Origin: Nephromyces sp. MM_2019
Taxonomy: Eukaryota; Apicomplexa; Aconoidasida; Nephromycida
NCBI GenBank assembly: GCA_015657535.1
Contig: JADHZB010002110.1
Coordinates: forward strand, 1-64,000
DNA length: 64,000 nt
Direction of reading: 5' to 3'
Below, in pieces: positions 1-11,615 of this stretch; the first letter of the stretch is position 1; each line of letters opens with the position of its first letter. Below the pieces are notes generated by a model. It did not search any database and was not told where the DNA came from. It saw only the letters and a list, made by a program, of their open reading frames with translations. The translations under genes and the position numbers were made by a program.

Positions 1-93
1 GTGTTGATAGACTAGAGTGTGTAGATTTAGTGTGTTGATAGACTAGAGTGTGTAGATTTAGTGTGTTGATAGACTAGAGTGTGTAGATTTAGT
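1..93. repeat. 31-bp tandem repeat, three copies
   Basis: Three head-to-tail copies of a 31-base unit beginning gtgttgatagactagagtgt start at positions 1, 32 and 63. The copies are identical as read. The array probably continues left of the window edge. It lies in the presumed intron before the first visible exon of the adenylyl-cyclase-like gene. Confidence 0.95.
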
Positions 94-196
94 GGTTGCT
101 TTTAAAAACATTGTAGAGTATGCATTTAAAAAAATTTTAACAAGAAAAATTTTATTTTTTGAGTTTTTAGCCTCTTTTTTTTGTTTGTTTTTGTAG

Positions 197-3100
197 TAAA
201 AAAAATGAGAAAAGTCGAAAAAAAAAGCTTCAAACTGTGTAAATACCTGCAGACATTAGGAAACGAGATTCGAAAAGAATATACCGCTCTGGGAGACTTT
301 GTAAATATATCTGCTCGTCTGATGTCTCATGCTTCTTCACGGCAAATTTTGGTCGATAGGTATTTTTTCTAAAATTGACTTGTCAAGCTAGAGTTTTCTA
401 TATATTAAAATTCTACTGTTTACTTTTTTGAATAGTTAAATCGTTTTTGGTGTGTAAACGTTTTTTGAATAAACTCATTTTGTTAGCATTATAAAGTGCT
501 AAAATAGCTGAACTTAATTAAATCAATTTTTAGCATTATAAAGTGCTAAAAAGATTTGAATATAAGAACTTCAATGAAGAACCTCAGCTGCATGATGTAG
601 CTAATAACTTGATAGTCTAATAGTTGCTTAAAGTTGCGCATACCATTGAATACTGCCACAGGCAAACATAATTTTATTTTGTGTGCAAACAACAGTTTTA
701 TTTTAAGTTAAACAGACTTTTCTTTTTAAAATTATAGGCAAACTTACGAGGAATCCAAATTTGGAATAAGCTATGCTATTAAAACTCCCATAAAAGTAAA
801 GGGAAAGATAAATGAAATTGAAATTTTTTCCCCCTTGTCGGTACTTTCTGGTCAATTAACTAATGATTCGTATGATATAGAGGTATAAATTTTATTAAAA
901 TACTTTAAATTCAAATTGAAAAAGCAAATTATAACAAAAAATATAAATTGAGATGATGAGAAAACTTTTTAAGATTTTTGTTTTTTGCTGCAAAAAAATT
1001 GGATTTTTTTATAAACTACAAATACTAATTCTGCTTTATATAAATCAAACTTGCCTTTTTTGGAAAAGCAAATGAAAGAGTAAAAAAAATATCATAAGCA
1101 GCGCATTCATAAAAAAAATTTTGCAAATTTTGTAAAAATTACTGGTCAAATTTCATCTAAAGTTTTTTTTTTTTTGACGAAAAAATTTTTCAATTTAGAA
1201 AAAAGAAAAGGCTAAACATGTTTACAAGCAATAAAAATTTATTTTAAAATATAATTTTACCAAAGAAAATGTATGCACTTATAGGTATTTTATTAATTTT
1301 AATTAATAAAATATGGACAAAAATTTTTGTAGCTGCACCTGAGCAAACTATATATATTGCAAAATCTTAAAATTTCGCTAAAAGTGGAAATAATGGGGGT
1401 GTACGTACACTAGGATAAATTATTTTTAAAAACAATTTGAAAATTTTGAAAACAGCAAAGTATATTTTGAGGTTTATAGTTTAATCAAAGCAGTGGGGAA
1501 AAACAAAAATTTATAATATACATGTTGCGCTAAATTTGTAACAGGTGATTTTCAATTTTTCAAAAAGGATGTAAATATTTTTTTCATGATTTTTAAGCTA
1601 TTTTTGCACTTTAAAAGCATATTTTTCACACTATTTAAACAAACTAAGTGCTTATTGCAATTCACTACTTAAACTAAATTTAGCGCGAACTTTTTTGCAA
1701 AGAGTCTTTTTTTTGAATGGCACATGATAGACTTAAACCCAAAAAGTCAAATATAAAAAAAGCCTAGTAATAATGCACTAATTCTCACATATGCGTAACT
1801 AACAATCATTTTTTATGAGGTTAAATTACAGGCTCCGTTGCTAAAATGGCCAGAATGGAAGTACCGAAAAGAAATTGAAAAAATGTTTTCAACAGAACCC
1901 TGCATAAAAATTGCGGATATAAAACTTTTTTCAAAGCCTCCATTAGATTACCCTGTAACCCACGGTCCTTTGTTTCCGCATGAATGGTGTGAAGAAACAA
2001 CTAAAAAAAACGACACAAATTATATCATAATAAAAAAATCATTAATAATACAAAATATATAAATTTGAATTTTATCCATTAAATAAACTTTGTTTTACGT
2101 ATTTGCAAAATGGAAAAAAACCTGAAATTAGTGGTTTTATGGCAAATTAAAAAGCTGTTTTTGCGAGATAAAGCTGTTCTTTTAAAAGTATAGTAAATTT
2201 CTTTATCAATCATCAGTTATTTGGTAATAAAAGTAAGTTTTTGACTAAAATCAGAGAAGAAAAAACACACTTTCTGATATATATATATATTGCATTTTTT
2301 CAAAGAGTTTTCAATGCGAAAGGCTGAATAAATATAGAAAGGAAAAAGCTCACTTTTTCATATATAAACTGCATTTTTAAAACATTTTTCAAAATAATAT
2401 AAAACGTTTTGAAACGCTGTTGAAGCTCTGCATACTATTTTATTTTTTTTGTAGGTTTGAGCCACTTCTACCAGAGCTGCAGCCTAAGATAATGCAAGGC
2501 GGGTTGCTTGTTATAAAAGGAACAGAAAGCATGGGAACTATCGAACTTGAAAAACTTATATCCCATATTTCTACACGGAATTTGAAGCGAAAATGTTTTA
2601 ATATAAGTAATATGCCAGAAGCATCTCATATAAACATAGGAAATATTCCATTGCTGGCTTGGCAGAGGTTATGCACTGAAATAGTAAAGGTGAGCAATTC
2701 TTTTTGTGCCATTTTATTTTTAGAAAATTCAAAATTATTTTTAAGATTTTGTGTGTGCAATAGTTTTCGGCTGCCGTTAAGCCAGAAAGTAGCCAAAATT
2801 GATATAAGAAGCCTGTAAAATGCATTAATGCTAAAAACAACAAAGATACTTTCTCCAAAAATGTTTTTTTTTTTTTTCACAAAATTTTTTTCAAAATGCC
2901 TAGCCTTGAGCAGAAAAAACTCTGCAAAAATTCAGGATTAATGAAAATCTTTTATTGTAATATTTAAACAAATCTTTTTAAAGAAGCAAAAAATTATCAA
3001 AGATAGATTCATTACTTAAAAAATTTAATTTGAGCAAAAATTTATCAAAGTTTTTAAGTGCAATCAGAAGCCGCTTTTAAACTAAAAGACATTCTAATAA

Positions 3101-6100
3101 AAATTGGAGTTTTTTAAATCAGCAATGGAAAATCTCGAAATTCAGAAAAGTAAAAGATTATTCATTAGTAGGACAAGATAACAGCAAATATGAATTAGCA
3201 AAGGAGCTGCTACATCCTTGCTTTCATTGGTAAGAAAAAAACTCGTATAAATTTCTCTAGTCCAACTATGAGTTTTTTTCTTGTTTATTCTTTTCTTTAA
3301 AAGGTTTTTTATTTTTTAAGTTTATAAATTAAAAACCTTTTGAAGAAAAGAATAAACAAGAAAAAAACTTAGAGTGGGGCTAAGTCTACGTTTATAGGTG
3401 TAAATACACGCAGAAAATGTACCTACACTCACATGCCTATGTTAAGCAAAATTCTGCAGTCAGAATTTGACAAGGCAAATCTTGTGAAAAAATGCAGTGA
3501 AAAATAAAAAAAACCTTTTTTCAAAAAAAAAAATTCAATGCTCTAACCAGAGTAAAAATCTGCCTTTAATTTAGCATAAAATAAAAGCATTTAATCAAAT
3601 AAAGCAAGAGCGTTTTTTAATTCTTTAACGGGATAAAACTTTGTTTTGATAAGATAATTAAGCAGTATAATTTTATTGCTATTTTGAAAGATGCCTGTAT
3701 ATTCTAAGCTTTTCAGAATTTTTCTTTTGCAGGCAAATTAAAAAGTTTAAGCATCTAATTCATGGATTTAAGTTGCCATGGGAGTCTGTAGAAAGCTACA
3801 AAGATGTTGAAAATTTCGAAAAAACTGGTGAAGGTAACTGGTTTAGTCAACCATTCAACAGTATTTTGAAGAGAAAACAAAAGAATAAAAAAAAGCAGAG
3901 TGCCCTGCTTGATAACAACAATTCAGCTAATTCAAACCTTTGGGATTCATTGAAAGTTTTGGGGGAATATTTTGCAAACAATACAGGACTCTACAGCAGT
4001 GATCTCTTAGTAGAAAAGTGAGTAAGTATACAATTTAAAGGGAAAATTTCTACGAAATTGACATGTTTATTCCTTGCCTTTTAACAAGCAGCTTTTTTGG
4101 ACTTCTTCAAAATGTGTTTGCGAGCTATTTCTTGAAATTTTTTTAGGCAGTAATTTTTTATGGTGCTGCATGTCTTTTATGTTTCTTTTTGTTTAAATAT
4201 TTGTGTGTATGTGTCTTAATGCGCTGCAAAATAGTGATAAATTTCTTGTATTTAAGCCGGAATATTAGTATGATAAAAAAGGTAAAAACATGCGCACACG
4301 ATAAACTAATAAAAATGGCATCATAGTTTGTCATTGAAGGGCCCCTCTTTTAGCTTTTTAAACAATATATTAGAGCGTATCCTCACATGGAAACATGCAC
4401 ACGAATATATTCAGAAACAGGGAAATATTCAAAGATGTGGATATATTTACACAAACAGATATATTCAAATATACAGATATAGTCACACTCATGGACATAT
4501 TCACACACGAATATGTTCAGACACACCGATATATTCGCACACAATTTCAGTAATTTCAAATCGTTTCTAATTTCCATTTAATATTTTTAAAATATTAATT
4601 CTGTAATTCGCAATATTTTCTTAAAAGTTTCCGCCTATATCTTAAAATTTTGAAGTTTGATTTTTGAAATATTTTTCAGGCCTTTTAACATAGAAGTGAA
4701 AAATAAGGACAAAAAGTATTTTAATGCTTTAAATTCAAATTTGGAAATGGAAGAGCTCGATTTAAATACCCTTTTTACTGTTTACGAAAACCATTCAGTT
4801 GCGACTCTGATTGGCTCTCTTGTCAATGGATTCACTTCTTACGAATCTTCGGTTATTATTCTGCATGTGAGATCTGGGACCTCTGTTTTTGCTGAGGTTA
4901 GCTGCTTTATAGAGCAATAATCTCGTAATAAAGAAAGTGCTTATTTTACTTTTGGTAAAGCAAAATTGATTTGCTATTTTATTCTTGAAATAAAAGATAA
5001 TATGGAAATTATATATTTTTAATTTAAAGCTGCTAAAGAAACTAGATTAAGCAAAAACAATGTTCAGTTAAACCTAAATTTTACTAAACGGCAATAATTT
5101 GAGCTATACAGATGGATAAAGAATCTTGGAAAGTTGCACAGCTTATAGCTCAAGTGGCAATTTTGAGGAAAAAAATAAGGATGCAGTCGGAAGTTCTCAG
5201 TGTGAAAAATTGGCGACGGAAGCACTCACGCTCTTGTTTATGGTGCAAAGGTTACTGTGGAAAAGTGACGAATATAGCTGGAGAAATACAAATGGCTAAA
5301 GAAACACCATTATGTGAATTTCAGCAAACCGATTCTTTGCCACCATTTTTGTTTATCTTGATCTGCAGGTTTTAAAAAGAAAAAAATCACTTTTTTTTAA
5401 GAGTATACAAAATTTTTTCTGCCTCAACTATGGTCGCAGTCTAATAGCTGGGCTCATAGTCGTAATTAGCAGCTATTATTCATAACTTGATCTATCAGGA
5501 AAAGCTTTTTTGTTCATTTTGGGTAAAAGTTTTATCCGGGCTTTTGAATTTAAGGATAGCTTAAATCCTTGTAAAAATGTTCAAATATATTTTTAGAAAA
5601 AACTATTGGGGTATATTATTTATTATTTACTACTCTCTTGCTCATAATAATTCTTAGCTACATGCAAAGTTTTGGAAAAAGCAGCTAAAAGATATAATTC
5701 AAAGTTTTTTCAAGCAAACTACAATTTTTTTAGCGACTCTACTGATAAGGTTCCGGAGCAACAAAGCATTATCAAACTAGCTCGAGAATCGGGCTCAATC
5801 ATTGATATAGGTAATCAAAGTTTTTTATTTAGTAAGAAAATTAATTTTAATCTAATTTTGTTTGCATGAATTAGCGTCTAGTGCAATTAATTTGACGTGC
5901 TTTAATGCAAAATACTAAAGCAATTTTTTTCCAGTAGTCTCAATTGAGGTCTGAGTTCATTTTCAACTTAGCTGATAAATCTTTAAACTTATATTTACAC
6001 CAATTTACCCAAATTTACAGAAAGGCTGAATGAGCAGGAGCTAAAAAATTTTCTTTCATGCTCCCTTAATTTGGATCCTAATAGTATCACGGATGCGCTT

Positions 6101-8524
6101 TTAAAATATGTAAACGATATATCGGCAGGTAAAGATACAAATTACTACCCCAAATTTGTATTTTATATTGTCCTCTAAGATCACTGCGCTATCTGCCAAG
6201 ACTTTTTAAGTTGTTTAATGCATCATGAGTATTATACTGCACTATATCATCTTGAAAGTTTTTTGCGTAATTTGGGATACTTTTTTTAATCAAAAGTTTA
6301 TAAATACGTGTTCAGCTCTATAATTTGAGCAAAAAATTGTCATCTTCAGCAAAAGCTAGAAGCTAAGAAACTATCTTCAAATTAATACCGAATAACTTAG
6401 TGCAAGCTAGTCTTCTCTTTACAGGCGATCCTAAATTTGCGTACTTGACAATGCAAATGCTACTTGAAAAAGAATACGTTACTGTTGAGCAGCTAAAAAA
6501 TGAAACAAAGGCAAAATCCTCCACTGAATTACCGGAAAATTTTGATGATACTGGAGAAAGCTCTGACTGCAGTATTTCGACTTTACGGCCTGACAAATTG
6601 CTGGAACTAGAGTTAAAAAAACAAGAAGCAAAGGCAATTCAAACCATATTAACAGAAGGAAAATTACCAGAAAATTTTTTTCCGCCTGAAAAGGATATGC
6701 CTTGGAACGAAAAAAGTTGTTACGGATATTTGCAGCCAGTTCATATTCCCCCCCTTACTAGAATAAAGCGGCAAACCGAATTTAATCGAGGAGGCCTCTC
6801 TCCATTTTATCACTCAAATCTTCGGTAGAATTTTTTTTAATTATGAAGTTTTGCCTTTAGGCTTACTCTGGACATATTATTCCCTATTCTTGTAATTGAG
6901 AACTTTATATAAAATTATCTGTTTTTTAATTGATATTGCAACAGGGCAGCTCTCACTATTTTTAACTACCATTTGATTAAATTTGCCCTGCCTTATTTGC
7001 AAGACATAACTTAAAGCAGTTTTAAACTCATGATACTAGTGTAAGGGTCCATGCAAAGTTGTTTTTTTGGTTTTATTAGCACTACTGTCAATTCAAAGCA
7101 TACTGTAGGAAACCTGAGTTTTAGCTTAGCTCTTTTAACCTTCAAAGGTCAAGCAGCACATATTTCTGGGCATGTCTCTCTTATTCTTTGCACTGCCCTT
7201 TTTTTTATAGTAGCCATTGGACTACGCTCACTATCTGCTGTTTCTATATTCCAGGCGAGATCTGCAGCAATATTCTTCAGTTCCAGATAGGCACCTAGCT
7301 TTTCGATACCGTAGGACTGAACTTACCGTTTACGATCAATCAAGTGCATTGAACAACCCGTATAAGCTAGAAAAAATTTGTAGGCTTATTAATAAAGCTA
7401 AGGAAAAAGGTTAGTTTATGCAGTCGAATTCAAGGAAAGATGTGGAGATTAGGCAAATCATACTGGGCTGACATATAAATCGATAGCTGCTACTTCTATG
7501 CTTAACTTAATTCGATTTTTTTCCCCAGTGGGGGATATACATAGGTGGTGTTAAGACTATCATATTCCCTGAATGAACAAAATTTAAAGCGGCTATGAGT
7601 AAAAAATACCTGAGTACATTGAAAAATAGAATAGCGCGTAATTTGATCAGAGATAAGACGATTGCGACATGGCTTTTTAACCACTGCGGAGAAGGAATTT
7701 CTTCGTAACCCACCAAGGTGGTACAGCATGGAGATTTTCGATCAGGAGTGTATGGAAGCCTGTATTAAGCGGGAGCAAAACAAATTGGAAGAGAGCGAGC
7801 AGGATTCTGATGCTAGTTTTATCATGACAAATGCGGAACATATTTTAAAAAGTAAAAAAGAAGGACTGCGCTATTTGAGCGTTAATAATCCATTGACAGG
7901 ACTACCACTAGTTCCTGCATTGGTGAGCATGCTTTACATATTCTTTACCAAAAATTATGGCGATCAAAAATACTAACCTCTTGAGTTGATATATTGGTGC
8001 TCGTGCGTGTGCACTTTCTAAGCAGTCATGTAATAACTTAAGCTGTTTTGCTAAAATACTTGTATTCCGGTAATAGGAACTCAAAAAATAGATTCAACTT
8101 CTACTAAGATTTTTTTTAACCAAGATTTCTTCATCTTTTCAGCGAACCATATTTGTAATCCTATCTTTTTTTTAGAGCGCTTACTGCATGTTTATAATTG
8201 AGAGGCTTGAGCCGGATGAGCAACTATTGGCTAAAATGGCTAGCCTTTTTCCAGGTAGCTTTTCGATATCTTCTCTATATAGCCTTTATCGGCAGGATGA
8301 AAATAAAAGTCTTTCAAGGTATAGAAAAAGTCGTCGCTTAAAATTTCTTTTCTGGGCTTTGCAATAAACTTTAAACATCTCTCTTTGAAATGGCATGCCT
8401 GCTTTCCTTACAAAATTAAGTTACACACTTTATGACCAGCTGAAAATACAATTATTAATGCAGATATCGCTCCCACACCTTGTATTTCCGTGCTACTCAG
8501 CGCGAAATGCATAATTTTTTGCTG
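197..8524 (+). CDS. Soluble adenylyl cyclase (ADCY10)-like protein, 5'-truncated by the window
   Basis: Fifteen exons read: 197-359, 738-882, 1832-1986, 2455-2689, 3123-3229, 3733-4017, 4680-4896, 5112-5368, 5658-5810, 6021-6128, 6425-6824, 7255-7409, 7651-7922, 8176-8318, 8464-8524. Phases agree at all joins except 5368/5658, where one boundary is wrong or a small exon is missed. The first exon carries the end of a class III nucleotide cyclase domain: EYTALGDFVNISARLM, with the Asn and Arg of the N-x-x-x-R pair that stabilise the transition state. The next exon has the usual closing KG...EIFSP strand. Then comes an ADCY10-type NTPase region whose P-loop is unrecognisable (GGLLVIKGTESMGTIEL) and whose Walker B position lacks the acidic pair (SVIILHVRSGTSVF). 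Later family-like segments are ISAGDPKFAYLTMQMLLEKE and EQLLAKMASLFPGSF. In the family the cyclase makes cAMP, often in cilia. The metal-binding half of the domain lies outside the window, so activity cannot be judged. Confidence 0.72.
482..553. repeat. Pair of imperfect palindromes
   Basis: The motif ttagcattataaagtgctaa occurs twice, about 50 bases apart, in the first visible intron of the cyclase-like gene. Each copy is itself a near-palindrome (tagca...tgcta). Function unknown; it could be a remnant of a small terminal-inverted-repeat element. Confidence 0.6.
3270..3370. repeat. Long inverted repeat (hairpin, MITE-like) inside an intron
   Basis: Positions 3270-3313 and 3327-3370 are inverted copies of about 44 bases with only a few mismatches, separated by 13 bases. 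The left arm begins gagtttttttcttgtttatt and the right arm ends aataaacaagaaaaaaactt. Weaker complementarity continues outward on both sides (about 3250-3269 and 3371-3392). Such a structure fits a miniature inverted-repeat element or a foldback RNA. No target-site duplication could be settled by eye. Confidence 0.85.
4388..4550. repeat. Degenerate short tandem repeat (acacgaatatattca-like)
   Basis: A run of diverged copies of a roughly 18-24 base motif resembling acacacgaatatattcaga fills this part of a cyclase-gene intron. It gives open frames on both strands made of Tyr/Ile/His/Thr or Glu/Tyr/Ile/Cys repeats, which are products of the repeat and not genes. Confidence 0.75.
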
Positions 8525-8652
8525 GTATATTTTACACTTCATGGTGGAAGTTCTATTATTGATGGATTCAAGTTGCGCGAATAAGCGTGCTTTTTAATGG
8601 CACCAAGGTGTGCTTATATGCTATGAGTTCATAATGCCATTCTACGGCCTAG

Positions 8653-10680
8653 CTACTGAAGGTGCGCTACAATCTCTTCAGAGACGGTTTCATACGCCTT
8701 CATGTTGCAGGTTTTTAGAGCTGCTAGCTGCTCTACTAGAGAAGAGAGTCTTCTGTTACGTTCAAACTGAGATGGCGAAGGCGAGTAGTATGCCAGAAGC
8801 AATCTTAAACAAAGTGAGGAAAATATGTAGAGAAAAAAACCTTTCACAGAAATTGAGCATTTCGGAAACTAATTAGTTACTAATAAAACAAGAATGACGA
8901 AACAGATCTTTTTCAAATGAGCATGCTATTTTACTGCTGAAAGGCAAATACCATACAGAGAGATGTTTGCAATGTGATGCCTATCCTTTATACAGTGGGA
9001 AGAACAGCAGGGTACCCATGTTAACATTGAAGCTGGCGCACAAAGCAGGGCTGAGCTGTTAAACGATGAGGGCGAAAATACTCTACCAGGGAATGATGGT
9101 ACCCAGTTTAGCTCGAATAATTAAATTTGTTGTTCCAAATGATGCAATTTCCAAATTATTTCCCAATGAAACTATTCCTTGCAACAATTTAGGCTATGAA
9201 ATACCTGGGCATTGTGAACTTCGAAGAAGAAGCGGTACGTGCCAAAAGATTGACAGCCACTTATCATGCTTCAAATTCTATGGAAAAGGTCTACGCAAGG
9301 TGCGTATTTGCTATCGTTACGTCTACTTTATGACTAATAAACAATTTTAAACGCATAGAAAACCATGGTAAACTCATGAAAGAAGGGGCTACAAGCTAAT
9401 GTCGCAGATTCTAGACATAATCAGACATCGAATTTTTCAGACTTTTTTTGGTTGCATAAACTGGCCACCTAGGAGTAAGGACTTGCTATCGTAATTATGC
9501 TATTTTTGGTAATGCGACGATAGAATGCAAGTAAAGGTGGGTGCTGTGCATTACTGAAAGCAGACTAGAAGCGCTCACCCTTAAAAAAGCGCGTTAAATA
9601 TTTTGAGCTCCCTCAGTAAGTACCCTTAGAACTTTCTATCCTTATGTAATGATCGTTCATCATAAAAATGTTATTTCTCAGGTTGTATTCGATAATTTAC
9701 TTACTGCGGAACGTAGTATTATAAATCATAAATAACGATATGACATATCAGCTGAGTTTCATTCTAAGGCGTTGATGGGGCCCGAGAGCATGATTTAACC
9801 AGAGCTTTTATTAGTCTAAACTTCTTTAATACCCCTTTTATGAATTTTTCATTAGAGTTTTTCGTTTTGGTGGGGATATTGCAACGAATATATCAGTGGT
9901 AATGCTAATGGTACTAGCTCATGTATATAAAAGAGTAAACTGGCATGATGAATCTCAAGTTGCAAAAGCATCACAGAAGCGTTAAACAAGACTTATACTA
10001 AGAGCTATAGGTACGATGCATATATGTATATTTTGCAAATACCGGGTTGTTGGGTTTTCCCTTGGGAAATTTTTGGGATAGAGCCGTACATCTTGTACAA
10101 ACCTCAAAATATACGGGACTGGATGCTTCATGATATGCGATGCTTTTAAATATAACAAAGCCTTCAATGTTTCGACATGGCTGCTTTTCCAGGAGTTGGT
10201 CCATACGCACAGACAATTATGAAATTAGATTTATTAACTTTGTTTTGCACTTACACTTAAAAGTAAAGCTTGTAGCTTCTCTGGAAACTCAAAAAATGCT
10301 TTTTCATGGATTCGTCCAATAACACTGGCAAAGATATGGATGACCTAGTTGCGCGTTCGTCACAGTATTGCCGCACCTCAGCTTGTGCAGTAACCGTTTT
10401 TGCGTAGTCATATAAAGCTACTAAGCGTGCTACAGAATCAGCTCGTAGGAACACAATAAGTCTTTGGCATACAGCGAAGAAGAGGCTGGTTTGCAACACG
10501 TGTGGGTTAATATTGGCAGAAATTTATGAGCATATTAGTGGAAATGGTAGCGGAGCCAATATAGCTAGATGCCAAGATAATTTTACTAGTTGAGGTGCAG
10601 GATCCGTGAATAATGCTCAAAAATTACTGGATCTAGTTGACTCGTTGGAGCTACCGTCCAGGAAAGTTGCTGCTAATTAG
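8653..10680 (+). CDS. Probable C-terminal exons of the adenylyl-cyclase-like gene
   Basis: Candidate exons are 8653-8710, 8719-8813, 9193-9299, 10082-10198, 10276-10389, 10408-10546 and 10601-10680. The first begins in phase with the preceding exon and reads LLKVRYNLFRDGFIRLHVA, the arginine and Leu-His-x-x-Ala pattern that follows the NTPase domain in ADCY10 relatives. The last four form an unbroken phase chain (0-0, 0-0, 0-1, 1-stop) ending at TAG 10678-10680. They encode helical, alanine-rich sequence such as AQKLLDLVDSLELPSRKVAA, compatible with the helical repeats of this family. At least one exon between 9299 and 10082 is missing. Two of the implied introns are implausibly short (8 and 18 bases), so this model may contain errors or the gene may be damaged here. 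Confidence 0.4.
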
Positions 10681-11615
10681 GTACAGGGTTCGTAATCTTA
10701 CGTGGCATTTCCGTAATGTCAACACTGCAGTGTCAGGTGATGCAGTTTTGCCTAACATATTCTTTAGTATTTGTTCCGCAAAAGAATGAATTGGATGCAA
10801 ACTTTTTACCTATATGTGAAATGGCAGCATAGCGGTTTAAGTCCTTCTCTCTAGCATACACTTTTAACAATTAGGGCAATCCATATGTTCAAAATGCTAT
10901 TGTATTTGCGCATTGCACTCTTAGGTATTGATATATGCAGCTTCAAGAGCTTAACTAATAGTTTGCCCGATGCTTCAATTTCATAAACCTTGGCATTGTC
11001 GTGCCTAAGGAAACCATAAAATAGGAAGCTGGGCAATACTTAAATAGTTCATAGCAACTCTGGATGAAATTTCTAGTTTAAACTTACTACTTGATGCAAC
11101 AGGAGTTTGTAGAAATATTTTTATTTCAGTACAAAAAAGTAGGATTTTCATCGGGAAAAACCTGTCACTGCTTAAAGGAAGTCCTAATGTTTGCCACTCC
11201 TTCACCAAGTCTCGACACTACCGAGGATGTATTCAAGACTACTAAAAAACCTTTAGCGTTATCTGTAGGATTCAATGGTCCCAAAGGCGTAATTAGGAGC
11301 CCTGCAATTTCAAGGTGGCAAAAAGCACTTTTGCGCTCAGGTTCTAAAATTGATGTTATGCACGGAATTGTGCTGAAACTGCTGTAGAAATTATCATCAA
11401 AACCGCCTCCTGCGCAAAGCAGAATATAGCCCAGGATGCTCAATGATGCACGCAAAACTACTCTATTCAAATGTCTAGTGTTTATGCACCTAGAGTAACA
11501 TATGTACCAAATTATGAGAGTCTTGTCCATTTAAGGTCTGTAAAAAATATGAAATACACGTCAGAAGGCTAAGCTTGGTTGGGTTGACGCAATTGATTTA
11601 ACCAAAGTAGTATAG
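10681..11615 (+). other. Gap between two large genes; possible 5' exons of the adenylate-kinase-like gene
   Basis: No exon can be fixed. The best coding-looking stretch on the plus strand is about 11206-11385 (KPLALSVGFNGPKGVIRSPA and following residues). A second frame at about 11366-11428 reads AETAVEIIIKTASCAKQNIA. The start codon of the downstream gene and the promoter should lie in or before this interval. An antisense open frame (11165-11530) appears to be a shadow. Confidence 0.3.

Noticed and set aside
4328..4577. Open frames rich in Tyr/Ile/His or Cys/Tyr/Ile
   Set aside because: Explained by a degenerate tandem repeat in an intron.
10257..10499. Minus-strand open frame of 80 codons
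   Set aside because: Antisense to plus-strand exons that form a phase-consistent chain ending at 10680.
11165..11530. Minus-strand open frame of 121 codons
   Set aside because: Composition is irregular and it overlaps a plus-strand coding-like stretch; no family pattern.
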